Origin: DSYU01 sp963827605
GTDB taxonomy: Bacteria > Chloroflexota > Anaerolineae > Anaerolineales > Anaerolineaceae
Direction: 5' to 3'
Length of the DNA: 64,000 bases
NCBI GenBank assembly: GCA_963827605.1
Contig: CAWHBK010000004.1
Coordinates: 1 to 64,000 of the forward strand
Shown piece by piece: positions 1 to 9,030 of this stretch. The notes under the pieces are model-generated. The model did no database searches and was not told where the DNA came from. It was given only the letters and a program-made list of their open reading frames with translations. Position 1 is the stretch's first letter; each line of letters starts with the position of its first letter. Both the position numbers and the translations under genes were made by a program.

Positions 1-46
1 CCGCTCGACACAGAAATCTGCTCACTTTTGAGCAGATTTTTTGTTT
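1..46 (+). ncRNA. 3' end of repeated small-RNA-like element, copy 1 (cut by window edge)
   Basis: Positions 1-13 match the stretch just before the terminator in two fuller copies further on (15872-16046 and 18046-18216). The arms 14-23 (AAATCTGCTC) and 30-39 (GAGCAGATTT) form a perfect 10-bp stem with a 6-nt loop and are followed by a T-rich tail ending in TTTTAAC, as in the other copies. This is a clear intrinsic terminator for a transcript that comes from left of the window. The stem differs from the other two copies by paired changes. Only the terminator end is visible, so the upstream part of this copy is inferred. Confidence 0.7.
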
Positions 47-246
47 TAACTTTATTCAAACCATTTTATTAGTTCAAAAGCGGTCTTTATTAACTATAAT
101 TTTGTTTTAACTATTTATTAGTCAATATCGCGGGTTTGATGTTGCTGCTAATTATCACACCCGCTATATTAGTAAAACCTCAAAAGATCAGCGGGATTTT
201 ACACACCTCATAACCCAACAAGAGGATTTCCGTCTCATAACTAGAA

Positions 247-568
247 GTGCCGTATGAGTTGAGGGTATCTATGACGGTCCAAAACACTGGTCGAGTGGAT
301 GGCACAGAAGGTGTGCAGGTCTATCTCAGCCAGGACGAACCGCCTGTGTTCCGGCCTGAGGAAGCGTCTATAGCGTTTTCGAAGGTTTTCCTCAAAGCTG
401 GGGAAGCAAAACAGGTCAGTTTCAGGCTGAACGCCTGTTCCTGCAACCAATGATCCTGAAACCTGCCGATGGATGGTTCCGGGTGGCATCTACCGTATTC
501 TGGTCTGCGCATACAGCCGGGATATCCGCATGAGTAGCGCGGTACCAGTGCAAGGCACATTTAACTGA
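247..568 (+). pseudogene. C-terminal remnant of a GH3 beta-glucosidase (fibronectin III-like domain)
   Basis: The first reading frame (247-453) gives a VQNTGRVDGTEGVQVYLS segment and a KVFLKAGEAKQVSF segment, both typical of the Fn3-like domain that ends GH3 glycosidases. A second frame then continues the same domain with RWMVPGGIYRILV and YSRDIRM and stops at 566-568. The frame change lies at about 430-450. There is a stop codon directly upstream (238-240) and no catalytic GH3 domain, so this is a truncated remnant and not a working gene. The first codon, GTG at 247, has no obvious ribosome binding site. It may be what is left of another plant-polysaccharide gene once linked to the arabinan locus. 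Confidence 0.7.
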
Positions 569-818
569 CCTGGTACCGTGATTTGTACGGCAAAGTCACT
601 ACACTGTTATCGATTTTGGATTGGCGATCAGTTGGGTGTTCCGGATGATCGACACGAATGATGCGCCGGCGAGCGTGCGGAGGTTCGCTTCCGCTAGAGA
701 CTGACCGATCAATGGAGTGTCAGCTTCCAGATTATCCAGGAAATTTCAATGCTGCCCGAGCCATCCAGAAATCATGGGTCGAGCGGTGTTATTCCTCGCT
801 GCCCATTGGGGACGCACC
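569..818. other. Intergenic DNA, no gene recognised
   Basis: No reading frame here resembles a known family and none is long. The stretch follows the GH3 remnant and may be further decayed sequence. The only signal I see before the next gene is the promoter listed separately at 819-846. Confidence 0.5.
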
Positions 819-846
819 TTGAATAAAGTCGCGGATTAGATATAAT
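819..846 (+). promoter_or_regulatory. Sigma-70-type promoter for the molybdopterin oxidoreductase gene
   Basis: TTGAAT (819-824) and a perfect TATAAT (841-846) are separated by 16 nt. The next gene starts at 916, leaving a leader of about 60 nt. The match is good, but transcription from it is inferred. Confidence 0.55.
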
Positions 847-915
847 GACCATAAGTTAATTATGACAAAAATAGTCTAATAACCGTCTGATATGGCGGAG
901 CAGGGCGAGGTTGCA

Positions 916-2595
916 ATGAAGCGGTCGGTTTATCTGGTAGGTGCGTTGTATGGATTATTAACCAGTCTAATTGTGATGGCATTCGCCTATCTTGGGAACG
1001 CGTTTTTCACATTTCCCTTTTTCCCTTTTTCCCTTTTTGATTGGTTAACGCGCCATCTTCCTGGGGCTGTGATTCATACCACCATACAGATTATGGTGTC
1101 GGTCATCATTGCACTAGGACTTGGGCCGATCGATTCAATTGCCAAGGTAGCCGAACAAATCCAGGCATTGGTTCTGATATCGATCATAGGAATTGGCTTC
1201 GGCCTGGTTATGGCAGTCGTCAGACAGCTGCGCCAGGATTGGCTTCTATGGGCTGGCCTACTGGGAGGATTGATCTTGTGGCTTGGACTGGTAATCGTTG
1301 AGATCTCTCTCCCGGTAACAACCCCTACATTACCAGTGAGTCTGGCCTGGTTGCTTGGGTTAATGGGGATCTGGGGTTGGGCTTTAGCCCGCCTTTCGGC
1401 AGGAACGATCCATGAGGTTGTTTTCTCCCCTTCTCCAGATGTTCCGATCCAGTCAAACCAGAGCCGTATCATAAACCGGAGAAAATTTTTAGCTTTGGCG
1501 GGTTCAGGATTGGCCAGTCTGGTAGTGTTGGCGCTTGGACTGCGAAATTATAACAACAAGGCTCGAGGGATTTCGACCCCAGGAACCAGTAGTCAGCCGA
1601 TTCCACCGGGGGATTCGCCCATTCGTTCGCCTGCATTTGGTCCTGAATACACATCCGGATCGGCTGCTTCGCCGGCGCTAGATGTTTTAGCGAAGCGGAT
1701 TGATCCCGCGCCGGGCACGCGCCCAGAAATTACCTCGGTGGATAAATTTTACCGGATCGACATAAACAACCTTCCATCAGTCATCAATCCACAGTCCTGG
1801 AAGCTGGAATTGAAGGGATTGGTCCAGAAACCTCTGACATTCACCCTGGATGAGCTTCACGCCCGACCTTCCATCACTCAGGCGGTTACTATGTCTTGCG
1901 TCTCAAATCCGCTTGGCGGCGACCTCATTGGAACCAATTTTTGGACCGGTGTACCGTTCAAAGATGTACTAGCGCAGGCAGGCGTGCTGCATGACGCAAA
2001 GGGTATCAAGATCACTGCGGCAGATAGTTTTTATGAGTTCGTGCCGCTCGCTGAGGCGATGAATGATCGAACGCTGCTTGTATATGCGATGAACGGTGAG
2101 CCGCTCACTACAGAACATGGCTTTCCACTCCGGATTTACATTCCCAATCACTATGGAATGAAACAACCGAAATGGATCATCGGGATGGAGGTAACAGACT
2201 CCCCCAACCGAGGTTTTTGGGGGGATAGGGGTTGGGAACCACACGCAATTCCAAAGACAACCTCGGTCATCGATACCTATGAAGTAGACAGGAACTTTCT
2301 GAAAGCCACCGGCATCGTGCCAGTCGGTGGGATTGCCTGGGCTGGGGCGCGAGGTATCAAAAAGGTGGAGGTCCAGGTAGATACCACTCCCTGGGTTGAA
2401 GCTGTTCTTCGCAGCCCGACCATCAGCCCGCTCACCTGGGTTCAATGGCGCTATGATTGGAAACCGAGTTCTAAGGGCGTGCATACCATCCGAGTACGCG
2501 CGACGGATGGAGACGGACATCTTCAGGATCCCAATCTCACGACCCCTGGTCCGGAAGGCGCTACCGGGATTCACTCGATTGTAGTTTTTATCTAA
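916..2595 (+). CDS. Membrane-anchored molybdopterin-dependent oxidoreductase (sulfite-oxidase fold)
   Basis: A 559-residue protein in two parts. The first about 165 residues hold roughly four or five hydrophobic membrane segments. A linker with RRKFLALAG at about 188 and another hydrophobic stretch follows, then the sulfite-oxidase-type molybdopterin domain (about 270-470) with the MSCVSN motif whose Cys (about 327) would bind molybdenum, and a C-terminal domain like the Mo-co dimerisation domain. An upstream in-frame ATG at 892 exists, but the ATG at 916 has GGCGAGG about 7 nt before it, so I prefer 916. The substrate cannot be told from sequence; sulfite, sulfoxide or other oxo-transfer are possible. 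It stands alone with its own promoter and converges on the GH51 gene 25 nt downstream. Confidence 0.85.
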   Translation: MKRSVYLVGALYGLLTSLIVMAFAYLGNAFFTFPFFPFSLFDWLTRHLPGAVIHTTIQIMVSVIIALGLGPIDSIAKVAEQIQALVLISIIGIGFGLVMAVVRQLRQDWLLWAGLLGGLILWLGLVIVEISLPVTTPTLPVSLAWLLGLMGIWGWALARLSAGTIHEVVFSPSPDVPIQSNQSRIINRRKFLALAGSGLASLVVLALGLRNYNNKARGISTPGTSSQPIPPGDSPIRSPAFGPEYTSGSAASPALDVLAKRIDPAPGTRPEITSVDKFYRIDINNLPSVINPQSWKLELKGLVQKPLTFTLDELHARPSITQAVTMSCVSNPLGGDLIGTNFWTGVPFKDVLAQAGVLHDAKGIKITAADSFYEFVPLAEAMNDRTLLVYAMNGEPLTTEHGFPLRIYIPNHYGMKQPKWIIGMEVTDSPNRGFWGDRGWEPHAIPKTTSVIDTYEVDRNFLKATGIVPVGGIAWAGARGIKKVEVQVDTTPWVEAVLRSPTISPLTWVQWRYDWKPSSKGVHTIRVRATDGDGHLQDPNLTTPGPEGATGIHSIVVFI

Positions 2596-2620
2596 CCTAT
2601 AATCCCAAACTTTTATTGAC

Positions 2621-4093
2621 TCATCCACCTAATTCTAGGATTATCACAGAATGCGGTGGTAAGGTAGCTGTGCCATTTTGAAATTCCATCTGGATTCGTT
2701 GAGGAGATACACGTTCAGGCTGATCGATATCGTTATAGGCATCGGGTGAATCGCTATTAAGCATGGTCGCTTGATATTGGCCTTGCAGCGGCTGTCCAGC
2801 CAGGATCACCTTGCAAGATAAGGCTTGTTCTGGATCCCGGTTGATCAGAGCGCAGCGCCATCTTGTCATGGTGGTATCGCAGGTAGCAATCCCATCAAAC
2901 ACTGGCACAGACAGCCCGTCACGGCCAATAGTATCGCTAAGGGTAAACGTATCAGCGACCTTTTCAGCCAGAAGGTTGGCATACATGGAAAGAACGTGGA
3001 ATGTCGTGCGCCGGACCACCCCGCCAGGATGAACAAAAAGAGGGCCGCGGGTGTTGATCACGGGCGCCATATTAGCCATCTTAACCGTTGCCGCGTGACG
3101 TAAGCAGGTATTTAGGAAGCCCGCAGAAAAGATGGCATCGGCCATCGTATACGTGCTGTTGCGGTCATTGAGATCCCGCGCGGCAATTGCCTCAGGTGTG
3201 TTTCCATCAGGGTGATGCCAGCCTCGCAGGTTCCATTCATCAAAAGCGATCCCTATCTTGCCTTCATATCCTGCGATGGCTATTATCTGCTCGGTAGTGC
3301 GGATTGCGGATTCGATTTGCGATGTGCGCAGCATACAGGACAGGTAATCGGAAGGCTGGTTCTTCTGCCAGAGAGGATCGTAATAGCCATGAATGGAAAC
3401 CATGTCGAGAAAACTGCCAGCAGTACGCAGCAAGTTGAGGGTCCAATCCAGATCCGGCAGGGCCGCTGCCAGCAGCTGGATCGAGGGATCAACGCGCCGC
3501 ATCATTTTGGCCGACTCTACCACAAACTGGCCCCAATCTGCGCTGGTCTTCGCACCCATTTCCCACGCACCATAGTTTTCATTGCCAATCGACCAATAAT
3601 GCACATGATGCGGTTTGGTGTAACCATTCGCATGACGCTGCCTGGCCCAATTTCCTTGAGATGGCAGGTTGCAGTATTCAACCCAATCACTCATCTCCTC
3701 AGGTGTGCCAGTTCCGGCATTCGTGCAGATGTACGGTTCTGCCCCGATCTCACGGCACCATTCGATGAACTCATCTGTACCAAAGGTGTTGGGTTCCTCT
3801 ACCCGCCATGCTTTATCATAGCTTGACCGGCGCTGCGGACCTACGCCATCTTTCCAATGATAAGCGCTGACAAAACAGCCGCCAGGCCAGCGCACGATTG
3901 GGACACCCAGTTCGCGCAGCGCCGCAATTACATCGGTGCGGAAGCCGCGTTCATCCGATAATGGTGACCCAGGTTCAAAAACACCGCCGTATACCTGGCG
4001 GTGGAAATGCTCGAGGAACTGTCCAAAAATCAAACGGCTGTAAGTCTTATACCCTCGATGGGAATCAATATAGAATGTCGCCGAAAGGGACAT
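2621..4093 (-). CDS. abfA: GH51 alpha-L-arabinofuranosidase (intact copy)
   Basis: The 490-residue protein has the usual length of GH51 enzymes and lacks a signal peptide, so it should act in the cytoplasm, removing terminal alpha-L-arabinofuranosyl residues from imported oligosaccharides. The acid/base Glu lies in GNENYG (about residue 173) and the nucleophile Glu in FDEWN (about 287). Other family marks are IRWPGG-like (IVRWPGGCF), TGTPEE and NWVEYCN-like (DWVEYCN) segments. A C-terminal beta domain ends at ILELGG. It is transcribed away from the LacI gene start and lies 27 nt beyond the LacI gene end, so the two probably share a transcript. It is one of three GH51 genes within 13 kb and the only one without frameshifts. 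Confidence 0.92.
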   Translation of the reverse strand: MSLSATFYIDSHRGYKTYSRLIFGQFLEHFHRQVYGGVFEPGSPLSDERGFRTDVIAALRELGVPIVRWPGGCFVSAYHWKDGVGPQRRSSYDKAWRVEEPNTFGTDEFIEWCREIGAEPYICTNAGTGTPEEMSDWVEYCNLPSQGNWARQRHANGYTKPHHVHYWSIGNENYGAWEMGAKTSADWGQFVVESAKMMRRVDPSIQLLAAALPDLDWTLNLLRTAGSFLDMVSIHGYYDPLWQKNQPSDYLSCMLRTSQIESAIRTTEQIIAIAGYEGKIGIAFDEWNLRGWHHPDGNTPEAIAARDLNDRNSTYTMADAIFSAGFLNTCLRHAATVKMANMAPVINTRGPLFVHPGGVVRRTTFHVLSMYANLLAEKVADTFTLSDTIGRDGLSVPVFDGIATCDTTMTRWRCALINRDPEQALSCKVILAGQPLQGQYQATMLNSDSPDAYNDIDQPERVSPQRIQMEFQNGTATLPPHSVIILELGG

Positions 4094-4120
4094 GGAACCA
4101 TTCTCCAGGTTGGTAAACAG

Positions 4121-5175
4121 CTATTTCCGAGGTGCGCCGGCTGATTGGCGCTCCACGATATTTCCGAGAAGCACTGTTCTGCAGGGAGGAATTACTTTAT
4201 CCGCTGATCAGATCATGTAGGATAAAGACAGCCGTTCTGCCTAAATCGTACTTTGGCACACTAAAGGTTGTGAGCGGCGGCGTGCTGTACGCACTGTCGC
4301 GCACATCATCAATACCTACGACCGAAATATCATCTGGGATGCGCAGGCCAGCATCTTTAATCGCATCCATGGCACCAAATGCTGCCCGGTCGCTGACCGC
4401 AAAGACAGCGGTTGGCGGCTCAGGCAGCGACAACAACTGCTGCATTTGCACATACCCTTTGCGTGGATTTCCTGAGACTGGTGGGGGTTGAAGGGACTGA
4501 TCGATGGGGATGCCATGTTCGATCAGCGCAATTTGGTGCCCGCGCATACGATCGCTCAAACTGCTGTACTTTAGCGGCCCACCAATTCCCCCGATGCGTC
4601 GGTGTCCTAACTTGATCAGATACTCAGTCATGACTCGACCGGCAGTGAAATTATCGGCGGTCAGCGAATGGATCGGAAAAGATTGATAGTTTTCTACCAA
4701 AACCATTGGCACACCGGCTTCGGTAATTTTTCGGATTACCTTAGGGGTGACATCCCCGTCATTCGCAATGATCAGCCCATCAATGTCGCGTCCCATCAGC
4801 TCACGAAGAGAATCGAGGGGGTCAACATCGGGACGAAAAACATGCAGCAGAACCTGGTAACCCAGCTCGTAGGCAGTTTCCTCAATCCCAGATAACAATG
4901 CGCGTGTAAAACCCCTCACTCCGTGATGCTTCGGACAAGGATTCCATTAGCAGACCAAAAACTTTTGTTTCCGAGCGGCCGCATTCTGGCGACCATCCAA
5001 CAGCGATATCCAAGCTCTTTAATCGCCTTGCATAACCCGCTCGCGCCGGTCTGGACTCACCCCCGGTTTTCCATTAATGACCAGTGAGACCGTTGAGAGG
5101 GATACGCCAGCCAGCGGCCGCCACATCGCGCATGTTGGGTGCTTTTTTTTGATCAGACTTGATGTGATTAACCAA
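4121..5175 (-). CDS. LacI-family transcriptional regulator (frameshifted in this sequence)
   Basis: The core frame (4197-4919) encodes a LacI sugar-binding domain with DGLIIAN, LGHRRIGGIGG and SVVGIDD-type motifs. Other frames upstream give the DNA-binding part: MRDVAA, then GVSLSTVSLVINGKPGVSP, then IKELGYR. Downstream another frame gives the usual tail VLLGNIVERQSAGAP, ending at the TAG on 4121-4123. At least five frame changes are needed; two are clear extra bases (GCCG for GCG near 5122 and CAAGG for CAAG near 5036). The likely start is TTG at 5173-5175, because GGGGAGGAG lies 7 nt upstream and the frame runs into the helix-turn-helix. It is divergent from the ABC importer, which it probably represses until an arabinose-type ligand binds. 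Confidence 0.8.
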
Positions 5176-5281
5176 TGATATGCTCCTCCCCATGAAAACG
5201 ATGGAATGATCTCGGGTAGTTATACCGTTAAATTCTGTTTTTGGCAACCAATAATGGGATATAAAATTGCATTAAAAATAC

Positions 5282-5597
5282 TCGAACAACGGTAATAATA
5301 TTTTAATCATTTGTTCGATCAAATGCAATAGGGAAAACATTTCATCACTCGCCATTTTTTCTTGATGAGCTAAAGTGGTTCACTGTAACCATAAGCATAT
5401 TGAATGAAAAACTAGAGCAATATCCGGTAAAAACACCATGATTTTGCATGAAAAAATGCCTGCTCTTCCAGATAGCAAAGGCATCAAAAACAGTTAGCGA
5501 ACAAGCTAGAAATTGTCTTATCAAACAAATGTAGATTTTGTTCGTAAAAACTGAAACAAAAATAAAAACTTCTCTATTGACAAGCGTACTTTGTTCA
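5282..5597. promoter_or_regulatory. Five CGAACAA/TTGTTCG repeats in the LacI-ABC importer intergenic region
   Basis: The heptamer CGAACAA or its complement occurs at 5283-5289, 5311-5317, 5498-5504 and 5538-5544, with a one-mismatch copy TTGTTCA at 5591-5597 inside the promoter spacer. The first two form an inverted pair TCGAACAA/TTGTTCGA (5282-5289 and 5311-5318), and the third and fourth form another. They may be half-sites for the divergent LacI regulator or for a second regulator. LacI operators are normally compact palindromes, so the wide spacing is unusual. The rest of 5176-5576 is AT-rich and has no gene. Confidence 0.45.
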
Positions 5598-5606
5598 TGC
5601 TAGAAT
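5577..5606 (+). promoter_or_regulatory. Sigma-70 promoter of the ABC importer operon
   Basis: A perfect TTGACA (5577-5582) is followed after 18 nt by TAGAAT (5601-5606). The spacer holds a TTGTTCA element (5591-5597), so a repressor bound there would block polymerase. The promoter faces the substrate-binding-protein gene. Confidence 0.7.
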
Positions 5607-5861
5607 GAAAACAGAGTTTCAAGATGATCCCTTATCCGTATCAGTTTATTCCCCTACTCCCCAGTTTATTTTACGGTATTATTCTTCCTCACAGTGTGGG
5701 AAAGGTATGTGTTCCTGCATTGGAATTGTTTTATTTGAATAATTCCAATGGCTGAGTGCAGCGAATGGGCAAACCCTTACCCATGCGCTCCAAATCGTCG
5801 ACTGCCGGATATTGCCGGCAGGTTCGAAGAATCACCTATGTTGATTGCTTATGGAGGAAAA
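5607..5861 (+). promoter_or_regulatory. Structured 255-nt leader of the ABC importer operon
   Basis: Between the predicted promoter and the start codon lie two perfect stem-loops: ATTGGAATT (5719-5727) with AATTCCAAT (5741-5749), and CTGCCGG (5802-5808) with CCGGCAG (5815-5821). No T-run follows either, so they are not ordinary terminators. They may only stabilise the mRNA. I do not recognise a known riboswitch. Confidence 0.35.
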
Positions 5862-7843
5862 ATGAGAAAGTTCGCTAGAACAAGACGTGAGTTTTTGAAG
5901 CAGGCAGCAGCATTTGCCGCTGGTGCCGCCCTGGCATCCTGCACGCCAGCGACAACCACCCAGGCGCCCGCTCAAGGGGGCGAAGCCACCAAGCCGCCGG
6001 CAGCGCCGGCTGCATCGGGAGAGGAAGTTCAGCCGGGTGTACCCAGGAATGAGTGCCTCATCCTGGAGAACCCAACCGGAACCGTCTTACCTGCCGATGA
6101 CTTCAATCGTTGGCGGAGCGGCTCCAACACCTATTCGACCGGCTTCCAGCAGCTGGCCCTGGATGCGTTGTGGTATATTGACCCGGACGCGGGTGTCAAT
6201 GGTGTCTGGGATAATGCGTTAGCCGCTGAAAAACCGATCTACAATGCCGACTACACCCAGATGACTGTCAAACTCCGCCAGGGCCTCATGTGGAGCGATG
6301 GCGTGGAGTTTACAGGGGATGACCTGTTCTATACTGTCGACATCCAGATGAAGACGCCTGGATTCAACAGTACTGGTGTGTTCACTGGCAATATCGACCA
6401 TATGGAACAGCCCGATAAATATACCGTTGTCTTCTTCCTGAAAGCCCCCAACTCCCGCTTCCACTCTGTCTTTACTGTACGCTGGGGCGCCGTCTTCATG
6501 ATGCCCAAACACGTTTTCGAAAAAGAGGCAGATCCGCTGGCCTTTAAATTCAATCCCCCGATCAGCCTGGGCGCCTACACACTTAAAGACTTCGATCCCA
6601 ATGGCAAGTGGTTCCTGTGGGAGCGCCGCGATGATTGGAAGAAAACCTCGGTCGCCCTTCTTGGTGATGTGGATGTCAAATACGCCATGTACATCGACCC
6701 CGGTCCGAGCGACAAGCGCGTCATCGCTCAGAAAGCGCACCAGCTGGATGTGATCCACGACTATCACTCCCGAAGGCCGCATCACCCTGGCCAAGACCAG
6801 TCCAACCTCGGTCAGCTGGTTCAAGTCCTTCCCCTGGGGTCACCCCGATCCCACCCTGCCAGCCGTTATTTATAATAACGAAAAACCAGGTCTGGACAAG
6901 AAGGAAGTCCGCTGGGCGTTGACTCTGGCAATTGATATCGTTCAGGTCGCCATGGCCTCCTACAAAGGCGCGGCAACCATCTCCGCCATCCACGTCCCGC
7001 CGACCGGTATGTACCCCAAGTACTACTTCGATCCGTTGGAGGGCTGGCTGAATGACTTCAGCATCAAAGTTGGCGGGCAGGACTACAAGCCTTACGATCC
7101 GACCGCCGCTACCCGCATTGCCGATGAAGCCCGCAAGACCCTGGGCGACCTGGTGCCAACGGATGCCGAAACCATCAAGAAATACATTGGGGCTGGTTGG
7201 TGGAAATACGATCTCAAGGCTGCCGAACAGTTGATGCTGGACGCCGGCATGAAGAAGGTCTCCGGCAAATGGGCCCTGCCCGATGGCACGCGCCTTCAAG
7301 GTGCCGCTGATGAGCATGAATGAAACCAATCCGACCATGAACCGGGCTGCCGCCGCGGTTGTCGAAAACTGGAAGACGTTTGGCATCGATACCAACCTGG
7401 ATTCGCAGGCCTCGCCGTGGCCCATCATGACGAGCGGTGAGTACAGCGCTAACCTGGCCTGGACGATCGAGACCTGGGGTGGCGACCCCGATCTGTTCTT
7501 CTTCCTCCAGTACTGGCACTCAAAGTTCTACGTGGCGAGTGGTCAAAATTCCGCCGGCAGCAACTCTATGCGCTGGAAGAACGCCGAACTCGACAAGATT
7601 ATCGAAGAAATCCAAAAAATCTCCTTCGATGATCCCAAGGGTATCGAGCTGGGACAGCAGTACGTCAAGCTCGCCGCACAGGAGATGCCAATCACCCCGC
7701 TCATGTCGTACAATGTCTTCACCACCTGCGATACGACCTACTTCACGGGGTATCCAACGATTGATGATCCCTATACGGATCCAGTGCCGAACTGGGCTAA
7801 CACCAAGTACATGTTCGTCAAGATCAAGCCGAAGAAGGCCTAG
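5862..7843 (+). CDS. ABC importer substrate-binding lipoprotein, family 5 (frameshifted)
   Basis: The protein starts at ATG 5862, which has GGAGG six bases upstream; the longer reading frame from 5748 lacks such a site. The N-terminus carries RRREFLK-type twin-arginine residues (TRREFLK), a hydrophobic stretch and the lipobox LASC, so it is probably a Tat-exported lipoprotein on the outside of the membrane. The body resembles family 5 (oligopeptide/oligosaccharide) solute-binding proteins. Two frame changes, near 6760 and 7290, split about 660 residues into three pieces that join into one normal-length protein ending KIKPKKA. Given the GH51 enzymes on both sides, the ligand is probably an arabinose-containing oligosaccharide rather than a peptide, but this is inferred from context. 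Confidence 0.85.
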
Positions 7844-7938
7844 ACTGGCCTCTTGTTTGAATGATCGCATGTATAATTTAGCTGATGCCAATGAATGAAT
7901 GCGATAATCGCGATAGATAAAGCGGCAGCAGCATCGTT

Positions 7939-7982
7939 CCCCTCCATAGTGGTTGCCGGTTATGGCAGCCGCTGTGGAGGGG
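7939..7982 (+). promoter_or_regulatory. Long hairpin between binding-protein and permease genes
   Basis: CCCCTCCA (7939-7946) pairs perfectly with TGGAGGGG (7975-7982), and the inner sequence continues the stem (GTGGTTGCC with GGCAGCCGC, imperfect). There is no T-run. Such hairpins between a binding protein and its permeases often protect the upstream mRNA or cause partial termination, giving more binding protein than permease; that role is inferred. Confidence 0.6.
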
Positions 7983-8007
7983 CTTTCACATTATGGAGGT
8001 GGTGAAA

Positions 8008-9018
8008 ATGCGAAGATTTATCCTGCGTTATCTGATTCCACGGTTCATCCAATATCTGACGCTCATTTTTATTGGGATCACGGTCACCTTTATCATTCCC
8101 CGGCTCTCTCCCACCGACCCGATAGAATCGCAGATAGCCATGATGACGGCGAGGGGTAACACCCTCGATGCACAGTCCGTCGCCTCGATGCGCGACGCTC
8201 TTACAGAGATGTACGGGCTATCAGGCACCCCGTTCCAGCAGTATGTCGCATTTTGGGGGCGGTTGCTGCGGGGCGACCTCGGTCCTTCCCTTGGTAATTT
8301 TCCTACCCCAGTAACCGAGATGCTTGGCCAGGCGATGCCGTATACGCTCAGCCTGTTGATCACTGCGGTGATTATTTCGTGGATTTTTGGTAACCTGTTC
8401 GGCGCCCTGTCCAGCTACTATCCAAAAAACAAAGCTTTGAACGTGATCGAAGTACTGGGTCAGGCGGTCCGGCCCATTCCGTACTACATTGTGGCCCTCG
8501 TTCTGCTGGTGGTGTTTGCCTTCTTCATCCCAATCTTCCCCTTCAGCGGAGCCTACCCGGTCGGGACGCGTCCCAACTGGTCGTTTGCGTTTGCATGGAC
8601 GTTCATCCAGCATGCCATCCTCCCCGCAGCCACCCTGGTGCTGGTCGGATTTGGGGGCTGGTTTATCGGCATGAAATCCCTTACCTCTAACATCATATCG
8701 GAGGATTATGTGGTCTATGCCGAAACCACCGGGATGAAGGAAAACAAAATCCTCTCGAAATACATCATGCGCAACGCTCTGCTGCCACAGCTCACCGGCC
8801 TGGCGATGTCGCTTGGAACAGTCTTTAGCGGCGCTCTTATCATGGAGGTCGTCTTTGGTTACCCGGGAATAGGCAGCCTGACCATGGTCGCAGTCTACCG
8901 GAACGATTATTCCATGATCATGGGTATTGCCATTTATTCGATCATCGGTGTTGCTACCGGCGTTTTCCTCATGGATTTAATTTACCCACTGTTCGATCCG
9001 CGGGTGCGGTATCAGTAG
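8008..9018 (+). CDS. ABC importer permease, DppB type
   Basis: A 337-residue inner-membrane protein with about six hydrophobic segments. The N-terminus (IPRFIQYLTLIFIGITVTF) matches the first helix of DppB/OppB-type permeases. A cytoplasmic loop near residues 230-260 (DYVVYAETTGMKENKI) is the coupling motif that meets the ATPase. The start at 8008 has GGAGGTG seven bases upstream, better than the frame start at 7993. It follows the binding-protein gene and precedes a DppC-type partner by 12 nt. It would form half of the channel. Confidence 0.92.
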   Translation: MRRFILRYLIPRFIQYLTLIFIGITVTFIIPRLSPTDPIESQIAMMTARGNTLDAQSVASMRDALTEMYGLSGTPFQQYVAFWGRLLRGDLGPSLGNFPTPVTEMLGQAMPYTLSLLITAVIISWIFGNLFGALSSYYPKNKALNVIEVLGQAVRPIPYYIVALVLLVVFAFFIPIFPFSGAYPVGTRPNWSFAFAWTFIQHAILPAATLVLVGFGGWFIGMKSLTSNIISEDYVVYAETTGMKENKILSKYIMRNALLPQLTGLAMSLGTVFSGALIMEVVFGYPGIGSLTMVAVYRNDYSMIMGIAIYSIIGVATGVFLMDLIYPLFDPRVRYQ

Positions 9019-9030
9019 GAGGACGACCTT

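Noticed and set aside
1969..2628. 219-codon minus-strand frame
   Set aside because: It is the mirror of the conserved molybdopterin domain on the other strand.
3212..3826. 204-codon plus-strand frame
   Set aside because: Opposite strand of the intact GH51 gene, which has both catalytic motifs.
6219..7428. Long minus-strand frames across the binding-protein gene
   Set aside because: They overlap a well-supported family 5 binding protein and show no family features.
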